A stretch of 64,000 bases of DNA, taken from contig NZ_CP092462.1 of assembly GCF_022387135.1 (NCBI RefSeq), forward strand, positions 124,001 through 188,000. The letters run 5' to 3'. The notes under the pieces were generated by a model that had not been told where the DNA came from, did no database searches, and saw nothing but the letters and a program-made list of their open reading frames with translations. Source of the DNA: Comamonas sp. B21-038 (GTDB lineage Bacteria > Pseudomonadota > Gammaproteobacteria > Burkholderiales > Burkholderiaceae_C). The position numbers and the translations under genes were made by a program. This document shows positions 49,457-59,431 of this stretch, piece after piece; position 1 is the first letter of the stretch, and each line of letters starts with the position of its first letter.

Positions 49457-50932
49457 ATGGGAAAAGTCACAGGCTTTATGGAATATGCGCGTATCGACGA
49501 GGGCTATGCCCCCGTTGAGGACCGCCTCAAGCATTACAAGGAATTTGTTGTTGGCCTGAACTCGCAGCAGGCCAAGCAGCAAGGCGCCCGCTGCATGGAT
49601 TGCGGCACGCCGTTCTGCAACAGCGGTTGCCCGGTCAACAACATCATTCCGGATTTCAACGATCTGGTGTACCGCGCCGATTGGGCGGCAGCCTTTCATG
49701 TGCTGGATTCGACCAACAACTTCCCCGAGTTCACGGGCCGCATCTGCCCCGCGCCTTGCGAAGCAGCCTGCGTGCTGAACATCAACAGCGATCCGGTGGG
49801 CATCAAGTCCATCGAACATGCCATCATCGACCGTGCCTGGGAAGAGGGCTGGGTGCAGGCGCGTCCTCCCAAGCACCAGACGGGCAAGAAGGTAGCGGTG
49901 GTCGGCTCCGGCCCTGCTGGCATGGCGGCAGCCCAGCAATTGGCCCGTGCGGGCCATGCGGTGACCTTGTTCGAAAAGAACGACCGCATCGGCGGTCTGC
50001 TGCGCTACGGCATCCCTGACTTCAAGCTCGACAAGGTCCACATCGACCGCCGTGCCGCTCAGCTGGAAGCCGAAGGCGTGACCATCCGCACCGGCGTGCT
50101 GGTGGCTGGCAAGGACGGCCTGGGCAAGGACAGCAAGGTCACCAACTGGGCCAAGGAAACCGTCTCGCCCGAGCAGCTCAAGGCGGAGTTCGACGCGGTG
50201 CTGCTGACCGGCGGCTCCGAGCAGTCGCGCGATCTGCCGGTGCCCGGCCGCGACCTGGACGGCGTGCACTACGCGATGGAGTTCCTGCCCCAGCAAAACA
50301 AGATCAATGCCGGCGACAAGCTCAAGGGCCAGATCCGTGCGGATGGCAAGGACGTCATCGTCATCGGCGGTGGCGACACCGGCAGCGACTGCGTGGGCAC
50401 CAGCAACCGCCACGGCGCCAAAAGCGTCACCCAGTTCGAGGTGATGCCCATGCCGCCCGAAGAGGAAAACAAGCCGCTGGTCTGGCCTTACTGGCCGATC
50501 AAGCTGCGCACCAGCTCCAGCCACGAAGAAGGCGCCGTGCGTGAGTTCGCGATCTCGACCAAGACGTTCAATGGCGACAAGGGCAAGGTCAAGAGCCTGA
50601 CCACCGTGCAGGTCGAGTTCAAGGACGGCAAGCTGAGCGAAGTCAAGGGCACCGAAAAGGAATGGCCTGCCGACCTGGTGCTGCTGGCCATGGGTTTTGT
50701 GAACCCCGTCTCGCCGGTGCTGGAAGCCTTTGGCGTCGACAAGGATGCCCGTGGCAACGCCCGTGCGACCACCGACTTCACCGGCGGCTACGCCACCAAT
50801 GTGGACAAGGTGTTTGCCGCTGGCGACATGCGCCGTGGCCAGTCGCTGGTGGTCTGGGCCATCCGCGAAGGCCGCCAGGCCGCGCGCGCCGTCGACGAGT
50901 ACCTGATGGGCTGGAGCGATCTGCCGCGCTAA
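49457..50932 (+). CDS. gltD: Glutamate synthase, small subunit
   Basis: A 491-residue FAD-, NADPH- and 4Fe-4S-binding partner of GltB. Two Cys groups are visible, [17 protein letters not shown] and [12 protein letters not shown]. The FAD-binding motif is [21 protein letters not shown], and the NADPH-binding motif is [24 protein letters not shown] 49457 starts [13 protein letters not shown]; an upstream in-frame start overlaps gltB and is unlikely. A strong terminator follows. Confidence 0.97.
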   Translation: MGKVTGFMEYARIDEGYAPVEDRLKHYKEFVVGLNSQQAKQQGARCMDCGTPFCNSGCPVNNIIPDFNDLVYRADWAAAFHVLDSTNNFPEFTGRICPAPCEAACVLNINSDPVGIKSIEHAIIDRAWEEGWVQARPPKHQTGKKVAVVGSGPAGMAAAQQLARAGHAVTLFEKNDRIGGLLRYGIPDFKLDKVHIDRRAAQLEAEGVTIRTGVLVAGKDGLGKDSKVTNWAKETVSPEQLKAEFDAVLLTGGSEQSRDLPVPGRDLDGVHYAMEFLPQQNKINAGDKLKGQIRADGKDVIVIGGGDTGSDCVGTSNRHGAKSVTQFEVMPMPPEEENKPLVWPYWPIKLRTSSSHEEGAVREFAISTKTFNGDKGKVKSLTTVQVEFKDGKLSEVKGTEKEWPADLVLLAMGFVNPVSPVLEAFGVDKDARGNARATTDFTGGYATNVDKVFAAGDMRRGQSLVVWAIREGRQAARAVDEYLMGWSDLPR

Positions 50933-50956
50933 AACCGGTAGCCACTCACCGACCCA

Positions 50957-50986
50957 AGACCGCAGCCGAGGCTGCGGTCTTTTTTT
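50957..50986 (+). terminator. Terminator after gltD
   Basis: A perfect GC-rich stem (AGACCGCAGC with GCTGCGGTCT), CGAG loop and seven T residues, 24 bp after the gltD stop. Confidence 0.95.
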
Positions 50987-51024
50987 GTGCCCGCTCGGCC
51001 TGAGAGCATCCGAGATACCCAGCA

Positions 51025-51039
51025 TACCCCCTGGGGGTA
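51025..51039. promoter_or_regulatory. Candidate FrmR operator
   Basis: TACCCCC-T-GGGGGTA is a palindrome of the type bound by CsoR/RcnR/FrmR-family repressors. It lies upstream of frmR. A TATACT hexamer at 51088-51093 is a likely -10 box; the palindrome lies about 25 bp above the expected -35 position, a little further than usual for direct promoter blocking. Confidence 0.5.
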
Positions 51040-51148
51040 CCTCGGGTTTTCATCTATTTTTCATATGTAATTTTTATCAATTGCATTTATACTGTGGCCC
51101 AGTACCTGTATTTGGCGTGCTTTTGCGCCGTTGCGAACACCGCCTGCC

Positions 51149-51415
51149 ATGCCCCATAACGCCGAAGACAAGCACCGCGCCATCACCCGCCTGCGCCGCA
51201 TCAAAGGCCAGGCGGAGGCCTTGGAGCGGGCGGTGGAGGCGGGCAGTGATTGCGCGCCGATCCTGCAGCAGCTGGCAGCGATGCGCGGTGCCGTGCATGG
51301 GCTGATGGCCGACTTGCTCGATGGCCATATGCGCGAGACCATGGCCCGGCAGCCCGCGCCGTCGCAGGCGGACATTGACGAAATGCTGTCGCTGCTGCGC
51401 TCGTACCTCAAATAG
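51149..51415 (+). CDS. frmR: Formaldehyde-sensing repressor FrmR (CsoR/RcnR family)
   Basis: The 88-residue all-helical repressor keeps Pro2 and Cys35, which E. coli FrmR joins with formaldehyde as a methylene bridge, and His60. The start MPHNAEDKHRAITRLRRIKG and the block LAAMRGAVHGLMADLLDGHM match FrmR. ATG 51149 is chosen over 51131 because it places Pro at position 2. It is followed 58 bp later by frmA. Confidence 0.88.
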   Translation: MPHNAEDKHRAITRLRRIKGQAEALERAVEAGSDCAPILQQLAAMRGAVHGLMADLLDGHMRETMARQPAPSQADIDEMLSLLRSYLK

Positions 51416-51458
51416 GCGTGTGGTCATATCCGCGCCTGACTGTTTCCCCCGTTTTTGA

Positions 51459-52589
<1,131 letters not shown>

Positions 52590-52734
52590 GCATCGCTGAA
52601 GGCCGCTGGTCCGTGATGGCCAGCGTCGGCTGCCAGCACGGGACGCAATAGTCCTGCACGCCACTGGCAGCGGTGCCAGGGGCGACAATGCGAGGCTTGT
52701 TGTCCCTGCGGGCCGGCCCGCACCATTGAAATCC

Positions 52735-54036
52735 ATGTCTTTTACCTCTCTCGGCCTTGCCCCGTCGCTGGCCCACGCTGCCCAGGCCCATGGCCTGATT
52801 GCACCCACGGCCATCCAGACCCAAGCCATTCCGGCCATTCTGGACGGGCGTGACCTGCTGGGCTGCGCGCCGACCGGCTCTGGCAAGACGGCGGCCTATG
52901 TGCTGCCCTTGATGCAGGCCTGGATGCTCAGCGATGCAGCAGGCCAGGCGGGCCGCCATGAGACGAAGGCCTTGATCCTGGTGCCTACCCGCGAGCTGGC
53001 CACCCAGGTGGCCGAGTTGGTCTACTTTGTCGGCGAGGCGCTGGGCCGCCGCCCCAAGGTGGCCGTGCTCACCGGCGGCGTGTCCATCAACCCCCAGCTG
53101 CTGGCCTTGCGCGGCGGTGTGGATCTGGTGATTGCCACGCCCGGGCGCTTGCTCGATGTGGTGGCGCATAGCAAGCTGCGGCTGGACACCATCAGCACCC
53201 TGGTGCTGGACGAGGCCGACCGGCTGATGGACCTGGGCTTTGCCGAAGAACTGCAAAGCGTGCTGGCCCTGGTGCCGCCGCGCGAGCAGCGCCAGACCCT
53301 GCTGCTGTCGGCCACCTTTGCCCCAGCGGTGCAGGCGCTGGTGCCCACCTTGCTGCGTGCCACGCATGAGAAGGTGGAGATCGCCTCAACCCACCTGCAG
53401 GATGCCACCATCGTGCAGGAGGCCTACTACCTCGATGCCGCCAAGCGCACCGCCTGGCTGCGCGAGCTGGTGACCCAGTACGCCGGCCAGCGCATGCTGG
53501 TGTTTGTGGCCAGCCGCTACAGTGCCGAGCATGTGGCCAACAAGCTCTATGACAAGGGCATCAGCGCCACCGCCTTCCATGGCGAGCTGAGCCAGGGCGC
53601 ACGCCAGCAGGTGCTGCAGGAGTTCCGCAGCAGCCAGTGGCAGGTGCTGGTGACCACCGATCTGGCCGCGCGCGGCATCCATGTCGAGGCACTGCCCCTG
53701 GTCATCAACTACGACCTGCCGCGCTCGCCCACTGATTACACCCACCGCATCGGCCGTACCGGCCGGGCCGGTATCTCGGGCCTGGCCATCAGCCTGGTGA
53801 CCCCCGCCAGCCTGGCGCACTGGAAGCTGATTGCCAAGCGCAATGGGCTCGATGTGGCGCTGCAGACCCTGGACCAGTACCCGGTCACCGAAGCCGTGCC
53901 CGCGCATGCGCCCTCTGAAGATGCCGGCAATGGCGGCATCAAGGGCAAGCGCATGAGCAAGAAAGACAAGCTGCGTGCAGCGGCCGCCCAGGCCGCATCC
54001 CCGCAAGCCCCTACCGAAGGAAATTCCGATGTCTGA
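52735..54036 (+). CDS. DEAD-box RNA helicase, RhlE-like
   Basis: The 433-residue protein has the helicase motifs in order: Q-motif (PTAIQTQAIP), I (APTGSGKTAA), Ia (PTRELATQ), II (DEADRLMD), III (SATFA), IV (MLVFVASRYSAE), V (TTDLAARGIHV) and VI (HRIGRTGRAG), and a basic tail (GIKGKRMSKKDKLRAAAA). ATG 52735 is chosen over an upstream TTG. The gene sits between frmA and fghA and overlaps fghA by 8 bp, so it is co-translated with a formaldehyde gene. It is not a known component of that pathway. The 145 bp upstream have a weak hairpin, so it may have its own promoter. Confidence 0.9.
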   Translation: MSFTSLGLAPSLAHAAQAHGLIAPTAIQTQAIPAILDGRDLLGCAPTGSGKTAAYVLPLMQAWMLSDAAGQAGRHETKALILVPTRELATQVAELVYFVGEALGRRPKVAVLTGGVSINPQLLALRGGVDLVIATPGRLLDVVAHSKLRLDTISTLVLDEADRLMDLGFAEELQSVLALVPPREQRQTLLLSATFAPAVQALVPTLLRATHEKVEIASTHLQDATIVQEAYYLDAAKRTAWLRELVTQYAGQRMLVFVASRYSAEHVANKLYDKGISATAFHGELSQGARQQVLQEFRSSQWQVLVTTDLAARGIHVEALPLVINYDLPRSPTDYTHRIGRTGRAGISGLAISLVTPASLAHWKLIAKRNGLDVALQTLDQYPVTEAVPAHAPSEDAGNGGIKGKRMSKKDKLRAAAAQAASPQAPTEGNSDV

Positions 54037-54895
54037 TGCCCAAGCCAGCCTCAAGCTGCAGGCGGCCCATGCCTGCTTTGGCGGCGCCCAGCGTTTTTAT
54101 GAGCATTTCTCCAGCCAGATCGGCCTGGCGATGAAGTTCTCGGTGTTTCTGCCGCCCAAGGCGGTGGAGGGCGAGAAAGTGCCGGCGCTGCTGTACCTGG
54201 CGGGCCTGACCTGTACCGAAGAGACTTTCATGACCAAGGCCGGCGCGCAGCGCCTGGCGGCTTCGCTGAACGTGGCCCTGGTCACCTGCGACACCAGCCC
54301 GCGCGGCGCGGGCCTGCCTGGCGAAGCGCAGAGCTGGGATTTTGGCGTGGGTGCCGGTTTCTACCTGGATGCCACGGCCAAGCCCTGGGCACTGCACTGG
54401 CGCATGGAAAGCTACATCGTCGACGACCTGCTGCCACTGCTGGGTGCCAAACTGCCAATCGACCTGCAGCGCCTGGGCATCTTTGGCCACAGCATGGGCG
54501 GCCATGGCGCGCTGACCCTGGCGCTGCGCCATCCCGGCGTGTTCAAGTCGGTCTCGGCCTTTGCGCCGATTGCCAACCCCATTAACTGCCCTTGGGGCCA
54601 GAAAGCCTTTGCTGGCTATCTGGGCGCCAACCAGGCCGAATGGGCGCAGCACGATGCCACCGCCTTGATGGCCGCGCAAAAGCAGCCGCCTTACCCGGCC
54701 GGCATCCTCATCGACCAGGGCCTGGCCGACAAGTTCCTGCTCGAAAAGCAGCTGCTGCCCGAAGCCTTTGAAGCTGCCTGTGCGCAGATCGGCCAGCCTT
54801 TGACGTTGCGCCGCCATGGCGGTTATGACCACGGCTATTACTTCATCCAGAGCTTTATCGACGAGCACCTGCGCTTTCATGTGAGCCAGCTGTAG
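54029..54895 (+). CDS. fghA: S-formylglutathione hydrolase
   Basis: A 288-residue esterase releasing formate and glutathione from S-formylglutathione, the second step after FrmA. The nucleophile elbow is FGHSMGGHGAL; the Asp and His of the triad lie near DQGLADKFL and GGYDHGYYF. LLYLAGLTCTEETFMTKAGAQR is the family block. AAGGA precedes ATG 54029, which lies inside the helicase stop region. It is the end of the formaldehyde run. Confidence 0.95.
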   Translation: MSDAQASLKLQAAHACFGGAQRFYEHFSSQIGLAMKFSVFLPPKAVEGEKVPALLYLAGLTCTEETFMTKAGAQRLAASLNVALVTCDTSPRGAGLPGEAQSWDFGVGAGFYLDATAKPWALHWRMESYIVDDLLPLLGAKLPIDLQRLGIFGHSMGGHGALTLALRHPGVFKSVSAFAPIANPINCPWGQKAFAGYLGANQAEWAQHDATALMAAQKQPPYPAGILIDQGLADKFLLEKQLLPEAFEAACAQIGQPLTLRRHGGYDHGYYFIQSFIDEHLRFHVSQL

Positions 54896-54958
54896 ACAGA
54901 AGCCGATACGCGGATTTCTGCCAGGCGCTGCCGCCCACCCCGGGCTGGGGCGCCTGTT

Positions 54959-55591
54959 TTATTTGCGCGCCTCGGTCAGCATGCGCAGTGCCAGGCCCGC
55001 GAGCACGGTGCCCATCAACCAGCGCTGCACCTGCACCCAGCGGGGGCGGCTGGCCAGAAACCCGGCGATCGAGCCGGCCAGCATCGCGATGGCGGCATTC
55101 ACGCTGATGCTGACCACGATCTGCGTGAAACCCAGCACCATCGACTGGGAAAAAACGCTGCCATGCGCCGGATCGATGAACTGCGGCAGCAGCGACAGGT
55201 ACATCACCGCGATCTTGGGGTTGAGCAGGTTGGTCAGAAAACCCATCGCAAACAGCTTGCGCGGGCTGTCCTGCGGCAACTGGCGCAGCTCGAAGGGCGC
55301 GCGTCCGCCGGGCTTGACCGCCTGCCAGGCCAGGTACAGCAGGTACAACGCGCCGCCAATGCGCAGTGCATCGTAGGCGTAGGGAATGGCCATCACCAGC
55401 GCGGTGATGCCCAGCGACGCGCACAGCATGTAGAAGACAAAGCCCAACGCCACACCGCCCAGCGAGATCAAGCCTGCGCTGCGCCCCTGGCATATCGAGC
55501 GGGAGATCAGATAGACCATGTTGGGCCCGGGGGTCAGGACCATGCCCAGGGAAATGAGGCCAAAGGCGAGCCAGTTGTGGAGTTCAGGCAT
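54959..55591 (-). CDS. LysE/RhtB-family amino acid exporter
   Basis: The 210-residue membrane protein has about five to six helices. It starts MPELHNWLAFGLISLGMVLT and has the family signature PGPNMVYLISRSICQGRSAGL. The substrate, an amino acid or derivative, cannot be read from sequence. ATG 55591 is preferred; an upstream frame to 55678 lacks a hydrophobic or conserved character. It is convergent with fghA. Confidence 0.86.
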   Translation of the reverse strand: MPELHNWLAFGLISLGMVLTPGPNMVYLISRSICQGRSAGLISLGGVALGFVFYMLCASLGITALVMAIPYAYDALRIGGALYLLYLAWQAVKPGGRAPFELRQLPQDSPRKLFAMGFLTNLLNPKIAVMYLSLLPQFIDPAHGSVFSQSMVLGFTQIVVSISVNAAIAMLAGSIAGFLASRPRWVQVQRWLMGTVLAGLALRMLTEARK

Positions 55592-55649
55592 GGGGCGGGC
55601 GCAAATCGCAGTGCAAGAGGGTGGCGGGAGAGGAGGCGCCGACTGCGCA

Positions 55650-55949
55650 TCAAGTGCTGCGTGGCGCTCCCACATCATAGACGCGCAGAGCGCGGTCGCC
55701 TATCTCCAGCGCAGGCCATGCAGCGCGCCAGGCCTGGATATGGCTGGACGCAAAATGCGCATCCAGCGCAGCCTGGTCGCTCCACAGCTCTTTGACGTGG
55801 ATCAGCCCGGGCTCCAGTACATCCTGGGCATAGCCATATTCCAGGCAGCCTGCCTCGGCGCGTGAGGCTTCCACCATCGCCCGCATGGCGGGCAGCGCGC
55901 GTTCCAGGTTGGCGGCGGGCAGGCGAACGGTACCAACGATCAACAGCAT
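55650..55949 (-). CDS. Antibiotic biosynthesis monooxygenase-fold protein (YgiN-like)
   Basis: The 99-residue ABM-fold protein has the pattern MLLIVGTVRLPAANLERALP at the start, ASRAEAGCLEYGYAQDVLEPGLIHVKELWSDQ in the middle and AHFASSHIQAW at the end, typical of small quinol monooxygenases or heme-degrading relatives. AGGAG precedes the ATG. The ligand is unknown. Downstream is the LysE gene, upstream a DUF3293 gene. Confidence 0.8.
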   Translation of the reverse strand: MLLIVGTVRLPAANLERALPAMRAMVEASRAEAGCLEYGYAQDVLEPGLIHVKELWSDQAALDAHFASSHIQAWRAAWPALEIGDRALRVYDVGAPRST

Positions 55950-55979
55950 GGCTTCTCCTATCAGCGGGCCATTTTAGGG

Positions 55980-56417
55980 TCAGCGCATCCAGCCAGGCAC
56001 CTTGGTTTCCAGCAGCTGGGGCACCATGTCGGCGCTGGTCCACACCACCGCCAGCTGCTCCCACTGCGCCGCCCAGCGCTGGGCATCGTCGCGGCCCAGG
56101 CCAATGACCAGAAAGCCCGGTTCAGCCGGCCAGCCATTGGCGGGGTGCTGGGCGACCGCAGGCAGCGCGGCCAAGCCGGCGGCGCCCAGCGCGCGGCCCA
56201 ACTGGGCATGGCGTTCGATATTTTCGTCCTTGTCCAGCAGCTCACCCATGGGGTTGAAGGCGGTGATGAAGCAGCTGCAATCGGTCTGGTGCTGCCGGTA
56301 CAGTGCGCCGAGCGCCGCCTGGGCCTGGCCCACCTGCAGCAGGAACGGAGCCTGGATCAGCACGTGGTACCGGGTTTCTTCAAAGGCCTTGCGCAGTTCG
56401 GGCGAGAGGGTGGTCAT
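55980..56417 (-). CDS. DUF3293 family protein
   Basis: A 145-residue soluble protein. CSCFITAFNPMGELLDKDEN, PANGWPAEPGFLVIGLGRDDA and the closing VVWTSADMVPQLLETK fit the DUF3293 family. Function is not known. The start ATG at 56417 (MTTLSPELRKAFEETRYHVL) is preferred over the longer form at 56447. It lies 30 bp from the ABM gene. Confidence 0.72.
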   Translation of the reverse strand: MTTLSPELRKAFEETRYHVLIQAPFLLQVGQAQAALGALYRQHQTDCSCFITAFNPMGELLDKDENIERHAQLGRALGAAGLAALPAVAQHPANGWPAEPGFLVIGLGRDDAQRWAAQWEQLAVVWTSADMVPQLLETKVPGWMR

Positions 56418-56480
56418 AAATGAGGGGACGCCAGTGTTGTAAATCATTCACTCGCGGTATAGAAGGCCGTGAAATGTAGA

Positions 56481-56510
56481 TGCCCTGGTCTCTGTATGGC
56501 GACCAGGGCA
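56481..56510. repeat. Perfect 9-bp inverted repeat upstream of the amino-acid ABC operon
   Basis: TGCCCTGGT (56481-56489) and ACCAGGGCA (56502-56510) are separated by 12 bp in the 257-bp divergent gap between the DUF3293 gene and the ABC binding-protein gene. No T-run follows. It may be an operator or an RNA hairpin. Confidence 0.4.
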
Positions 56511-56674
56511 GCCATCGTAGCGGCTTGCTGACGTCCGACTAGGCCGGCGGAGTTTTCCCCATAAGCGACACGAAATTCGTGTGATCGGAGACAATACGCG
56601 ATTCGCCCGCACTCTGATGCTTGTAAAAATCAAGTCAAGTGCTCTTACTTTGTCTTTCTCTTTGGTTGAGACAC

Positions 56675-57487
56675 ATGAAAAAACGTTCTTTCGTTGCCAC
56701 CCTGGCGCTGACTGCCTTGCTCACCGCTTGCGGCAAGAATGATGCGCCCAAGCCTGCGGCTGAAGCACCCGCGCCTGCGCCTGTTGCTGCAGCGGTGACC
56801 AAGCTGGTGGTCGGTCTGGACGACAACTTCCCGCCGATGGGTTTCCGTGACGAGAAGAACGAAATCGTGGGTTTTGACATCGACATGGCCCGCGAAGCGG
56901 CCAAGCGCGCTGGCATCGAAGTGGAATTCAAGCCAATCGACTGGAACGCCAAGGAAGCCGAGCTGCTGGGCAAGCGCGTCGACGCCCTGTGGAATGGCCT
57001 GACCATTCTGGAAGAGCGCAAGGAAAAGATCCTCTTCACCGACCCCTACATGGTCAACAAGCAGATCATCATCGTGAAGGCGGGCTCGCCGATCAAGACC
57101 AAGGCCGACATGGCTGGCAAGATCGTGGGCGCCCAGGAAGGCTCCAGCGCCGTGACCGCGATGGAAAAGGACAAGGAACTGTCCTCCCAATTCAAGGAAA
57201 CCAAGCTGTTTGGCGACAACATCGCTGCACTGATGGATGTGGAAGCCGGCCGCCTGGATGTCGTGGTGGTGGACGAAGTGGTCGGCCGCTACCTGGTCTC
57301 CAAGAAGCCTGACAACTACGTGGTGCTGGCCGACGACTTTGGCACCGAGGACTATGGTGTGGGCTTCCGCAAGGACGACGAAGCCACGCGCAACAAGATC
57401 AACGACGTGCTGGCTGAGATGAAGAAGGACGGCAAGGCCGAAGAAATCGCCAAGAAGTGGTTTGGCGCCGACGTGATCAAGCACTGA
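56675..57487 (+). CDS. Amino-acid ABC transporter substrate-binding lipoprotein
   Basis: A 270-residue binding protein with a lipobox (LTALLTACGKND) and an Ala/Pro-rich linker. The SBP_bac_3 fold is marked by LVVGLDDNFPPMGFRDEKNE, VGFDIDMAREAAKRAGIEVE and DALWNGLTILEERK. The ATG at 56675 starts MKKRSFVATLAL. It is followed by a permease and ATPase gene of the same system, with a gap of 209 bp that contains a stem (57511-57527). Cystine or another polar amino acid is likely, but the specificity is unresolved. Confidence 0.9.
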   Translation: MKKRSFVATLALTALLTACGKNDAPKPAAEAPAPAPVAAAVTKLVVGLDDNFPPMGFRDEKNEIVGFDIDMAREAAKRAGIEVEFKPIDWNAKEAELLGKRVDALWNGLTILEERKEKILFTDPYMVNKQIIIVKAGSPIKTKADMAGKIVGAQEGSSAVTAMEKDKELSSQFKETKLFGDNIAALMDVEAGRLDVVVVDEVVGRYLVSKKPDNYVVLADDFGTEDYGVGFRKDDEATRNKINDVLAEMKKDGKAEEIAKKWFGADVIKH

Positions 57488-57510
57488 TCTGCAGGTGACT
57501 TCGCACCGGG

Positions 57511-57527
57511 CCGGCACAGCGTGCCGG
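57511..57527 (+). promoter_or_regulatory. Intercistronic stem-loop between binding-protein and permease genes
   Basis: A 7-bp perfect stem (CCGGCAC with GTGCCGG) with an AGC loop lies 24 bp after the stop. No U-run follows immediately. Such hairpins often keep the binding-protein mRNA more abundant than the rest. Confidence 0.4.
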
Positions 57528-57696
57528 TCTTGTGCTTTTGGGCACGGCCCATGGCCGCCGCAGCGCTGGGCGCTGCCCGGCGGCCAGAACGGATTTTTAT
57601 GACAGGAGTGCCAGACCGGGAGCGCCAACGCGTTCCAAGGCACTCGTGCCTGTGGCAACCAGGCCCGCGGAGCCGGTGCCACCCTGAAGGCCATCG

Positions 57697-58350
57697 ATGG
57701 ATTATGTAATTTCAATGCTGGGGCCGCTGTCAAACGGCGCCCTGGTGACTCTCAAGCTGTTCTTCATCACCCTGGCGCTGTCGGTGCCGCTGGGTCTGGC
57801 CTTGGCGTTGGCGCGCATCTCGCGCTTCAAGGCGCTGGCGCGCTTTGTCGAGGCCTATATCTGGCTGATGCGCGGCACACCGCTGATGCTGCAGCTGCTG
57901 TTCATCTACTTCGCGCTGCCCTTTGTGCCGGTGATCGGCGTGCGCCTGCCGGACTTCCCGTCGGCCGTCGTGGCATTCGCGCTCAACTACGCAGCCTATT
58001 TTGCGGAGATTTTCCGCGCCGGTATCCAGAGCGTGGACCGGGGCCAGTATGAAGGCGCCAAGGTGCTGGGCCTGTCCTACAGCCAGACCATGCGCCGCAT
58101 TGTGCTGCCCCAGATGGTGCGCACCATCCTGCCGCCGGTCAGCAACGAGACCATCACGCTGGTCAAGGACACGTCGCTGATCTATGTGCTCGCTCTCAAC
58201 GACCTGCTGCGCGCCGCGCGCGGCATTGTGCAGCGCGACTTCACCACCACGCCCTTTGTGGTGGCGGCCGCCTTCTACCTGCTGATGACGCTGGTGTTGA
58301 CCTGGGGCTTCAACCGCCTGGAAAAGCGCTATGCCAGATATGACGCCTAA
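57697..58350 (+). CDS. Amino-acid ABC transporter permease (HisM/GlnP type)
   Basis: A 217-residue inner-membrane permease with several helices. The EAA-loop is GAKVLGLSYSQTMRRIVLPQ, and EAYIWLMRGTPLMLQLLFIY is the HisM/GlnP signature. It probably forms a homodimer. It lies 209 bp after the binding protein and 60 bp before the ATPase. Confidence 0.92.
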   Translation: MDYVISMLGPLSNGALVTLKLFFITLALSVPLGLALALARISRFKALARFVEAYIWLMRGTPLMLQLLFIYFALPFVPVIGVRLPDFPSAVVAFALNYAAYFAEIFRAGIQSVDRGQYEGAKVLGLSYSQTMRRIVLPQMVRTILPPVSNETITLVKDTSLIYVLALNDLLRAARGIVQRDFTTTPFVVAAAFYLLMTLVLTWGFNRLEKRYARYDA

Positions 58351-58410
58351 ACAGTGCGTAACGATGAATCGGCACGAAGCAGTAGCAGCGAACAGCGCAG
58401 GAGAATGGCA

Positions 58411-59193
58411 ATGACAGGCAATGACATGGGCACCCCGGTAATGGTGCAGGCGCGCGACATCCGCAAGGCCTTCAATGGCAATGAGGTGCTCAAGGGTGTC
58501 TCGCTGGATATCCACAAGGGTGAGGTGATGGCGGTGATCGGGCCATCGGGCTCGGGCAAGAGCACCTTTTTGCGCTGCTTGAACCACCTTGAAGTGATCG
58601 ATTCGGGCGCGGTGGTGGTCGAGGGCCAGACCCTCGTCAGCACCGATGCGCAAGGCCATGCCCAGTACGCACCGGAGGCCCAGATGCGGGCGATTCTGCG
58701 CCGCATGGGCATGGTGTTCCAGGGCTTCAACCTGTTCCCGCATCTGTCGGTGATTGACAACATCACCGAGGCACCGATGGTCGTCAAGGGCCTGACGCGC
58801 GAGCAGATCATGCCCAAGGCCCAGGAGCTGCTGCGCAAGGTGGGCCTGCTGGAGAAGGCCGATGCGTATCCGGCGCGCCTGTCGGGCGGCCAAAAGCAGC
58901 GCGTGGCCATTGCCCGGGCGCTGGCGATGGAGCCCGACATCATGCTGTTTGACGAGCCCACCTCGGCGCTCGATCCGGAGCTGACGGGCGAAGTGCTGCG
59001 CACGATGCGCCAGCTGGCCGAGGAGCACATGACCATGCTGGTCGTCACGCACGAAATGGGCTTTGCCCGTGAGGTGGCCCAAACCGTTGTTTTCATGGAC
59101 CAGGGCGCGCTGATCGAGGCCAAGCCGGCGCGGGCATTTTTCGAAGACTGCAGCCATCCGCGCATTCGTTCCTTTCTGGACAATATGCTCTAA
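58411..59193 (+). CDS. Amino-acid ABC transporter ATP-binding protein
   Basis: A 260-residue ATPase of the GlnQ type. Walker A is GPSGSGKS, the Q-loop is in MVFQGFNLFPHLS, the signature is LSGGQKQR and Walker B is IMLFDEPTSALDP; the switch His is VVTHEMGFA. The ATG at 58411 is favoured since AGGAGA lies 6 nt upstream; a Met two codons earlier and a GTG at 58354 are in frame. It ends the three-gene importer unit. Confidence 0.92.
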   Translation: MTGNDMGTPVMVQARDIRKAFNGNEVLKGVSLDIHKGEVMAVIGPSGSGKSTFLRCLNHLEVIDSGAVVVEGQTLVSTDAQGHAQYAPEAQMRAILRRMGMVFQGFNLFPHLSVIDNITEAPMVVKGLTREQIMPKAQELLRKVGLLEKADAYPARLSGGQKQRVAIARALAMEPDIMLFDEPTSALDPELTGEVLRTMRQLAEEHMTMLVVTHEMGFAREVAQTVVFMDQGALIEAKPARAFFEDCSHPRIRSFLDNML

Positions 59194-59280
59194 TTACGGG
59201 CGCTTCTCACCGTTGTTGACGCTGCAGGCAAGCCGCGTCAACGCCTTCTGTGCGATGCTGAAGGCTGGCTTGATGGCACA

Positions 59281-59303
59281 GGCCGCAACAATAGCCTGCG
59301 GCC
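59281..59303 (+). terminator. Possible terminator hairpin after the amino-acid ABC operon
   Basis: GGCCGCA (59281-59287) pairs perfectly with TGCGGCC (59297-59303) around a 9-nt loop. No U-tract follows. The rest of the 238-bp gap to mlaF shows no gene. Confidence 0.4.
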
Positions 59304-59431
59304 TTGCGGGGCTTAGGCAGTCCGGGTTACGATCGGACGATTTAAATACATTCATGAATGTTTGTTACAAGCCGTAAGCTGCTCTCCTGCGCTGCGGCAA
59401 CTGACTACAGAAAAGAGCCCTGCCCCCTCTT

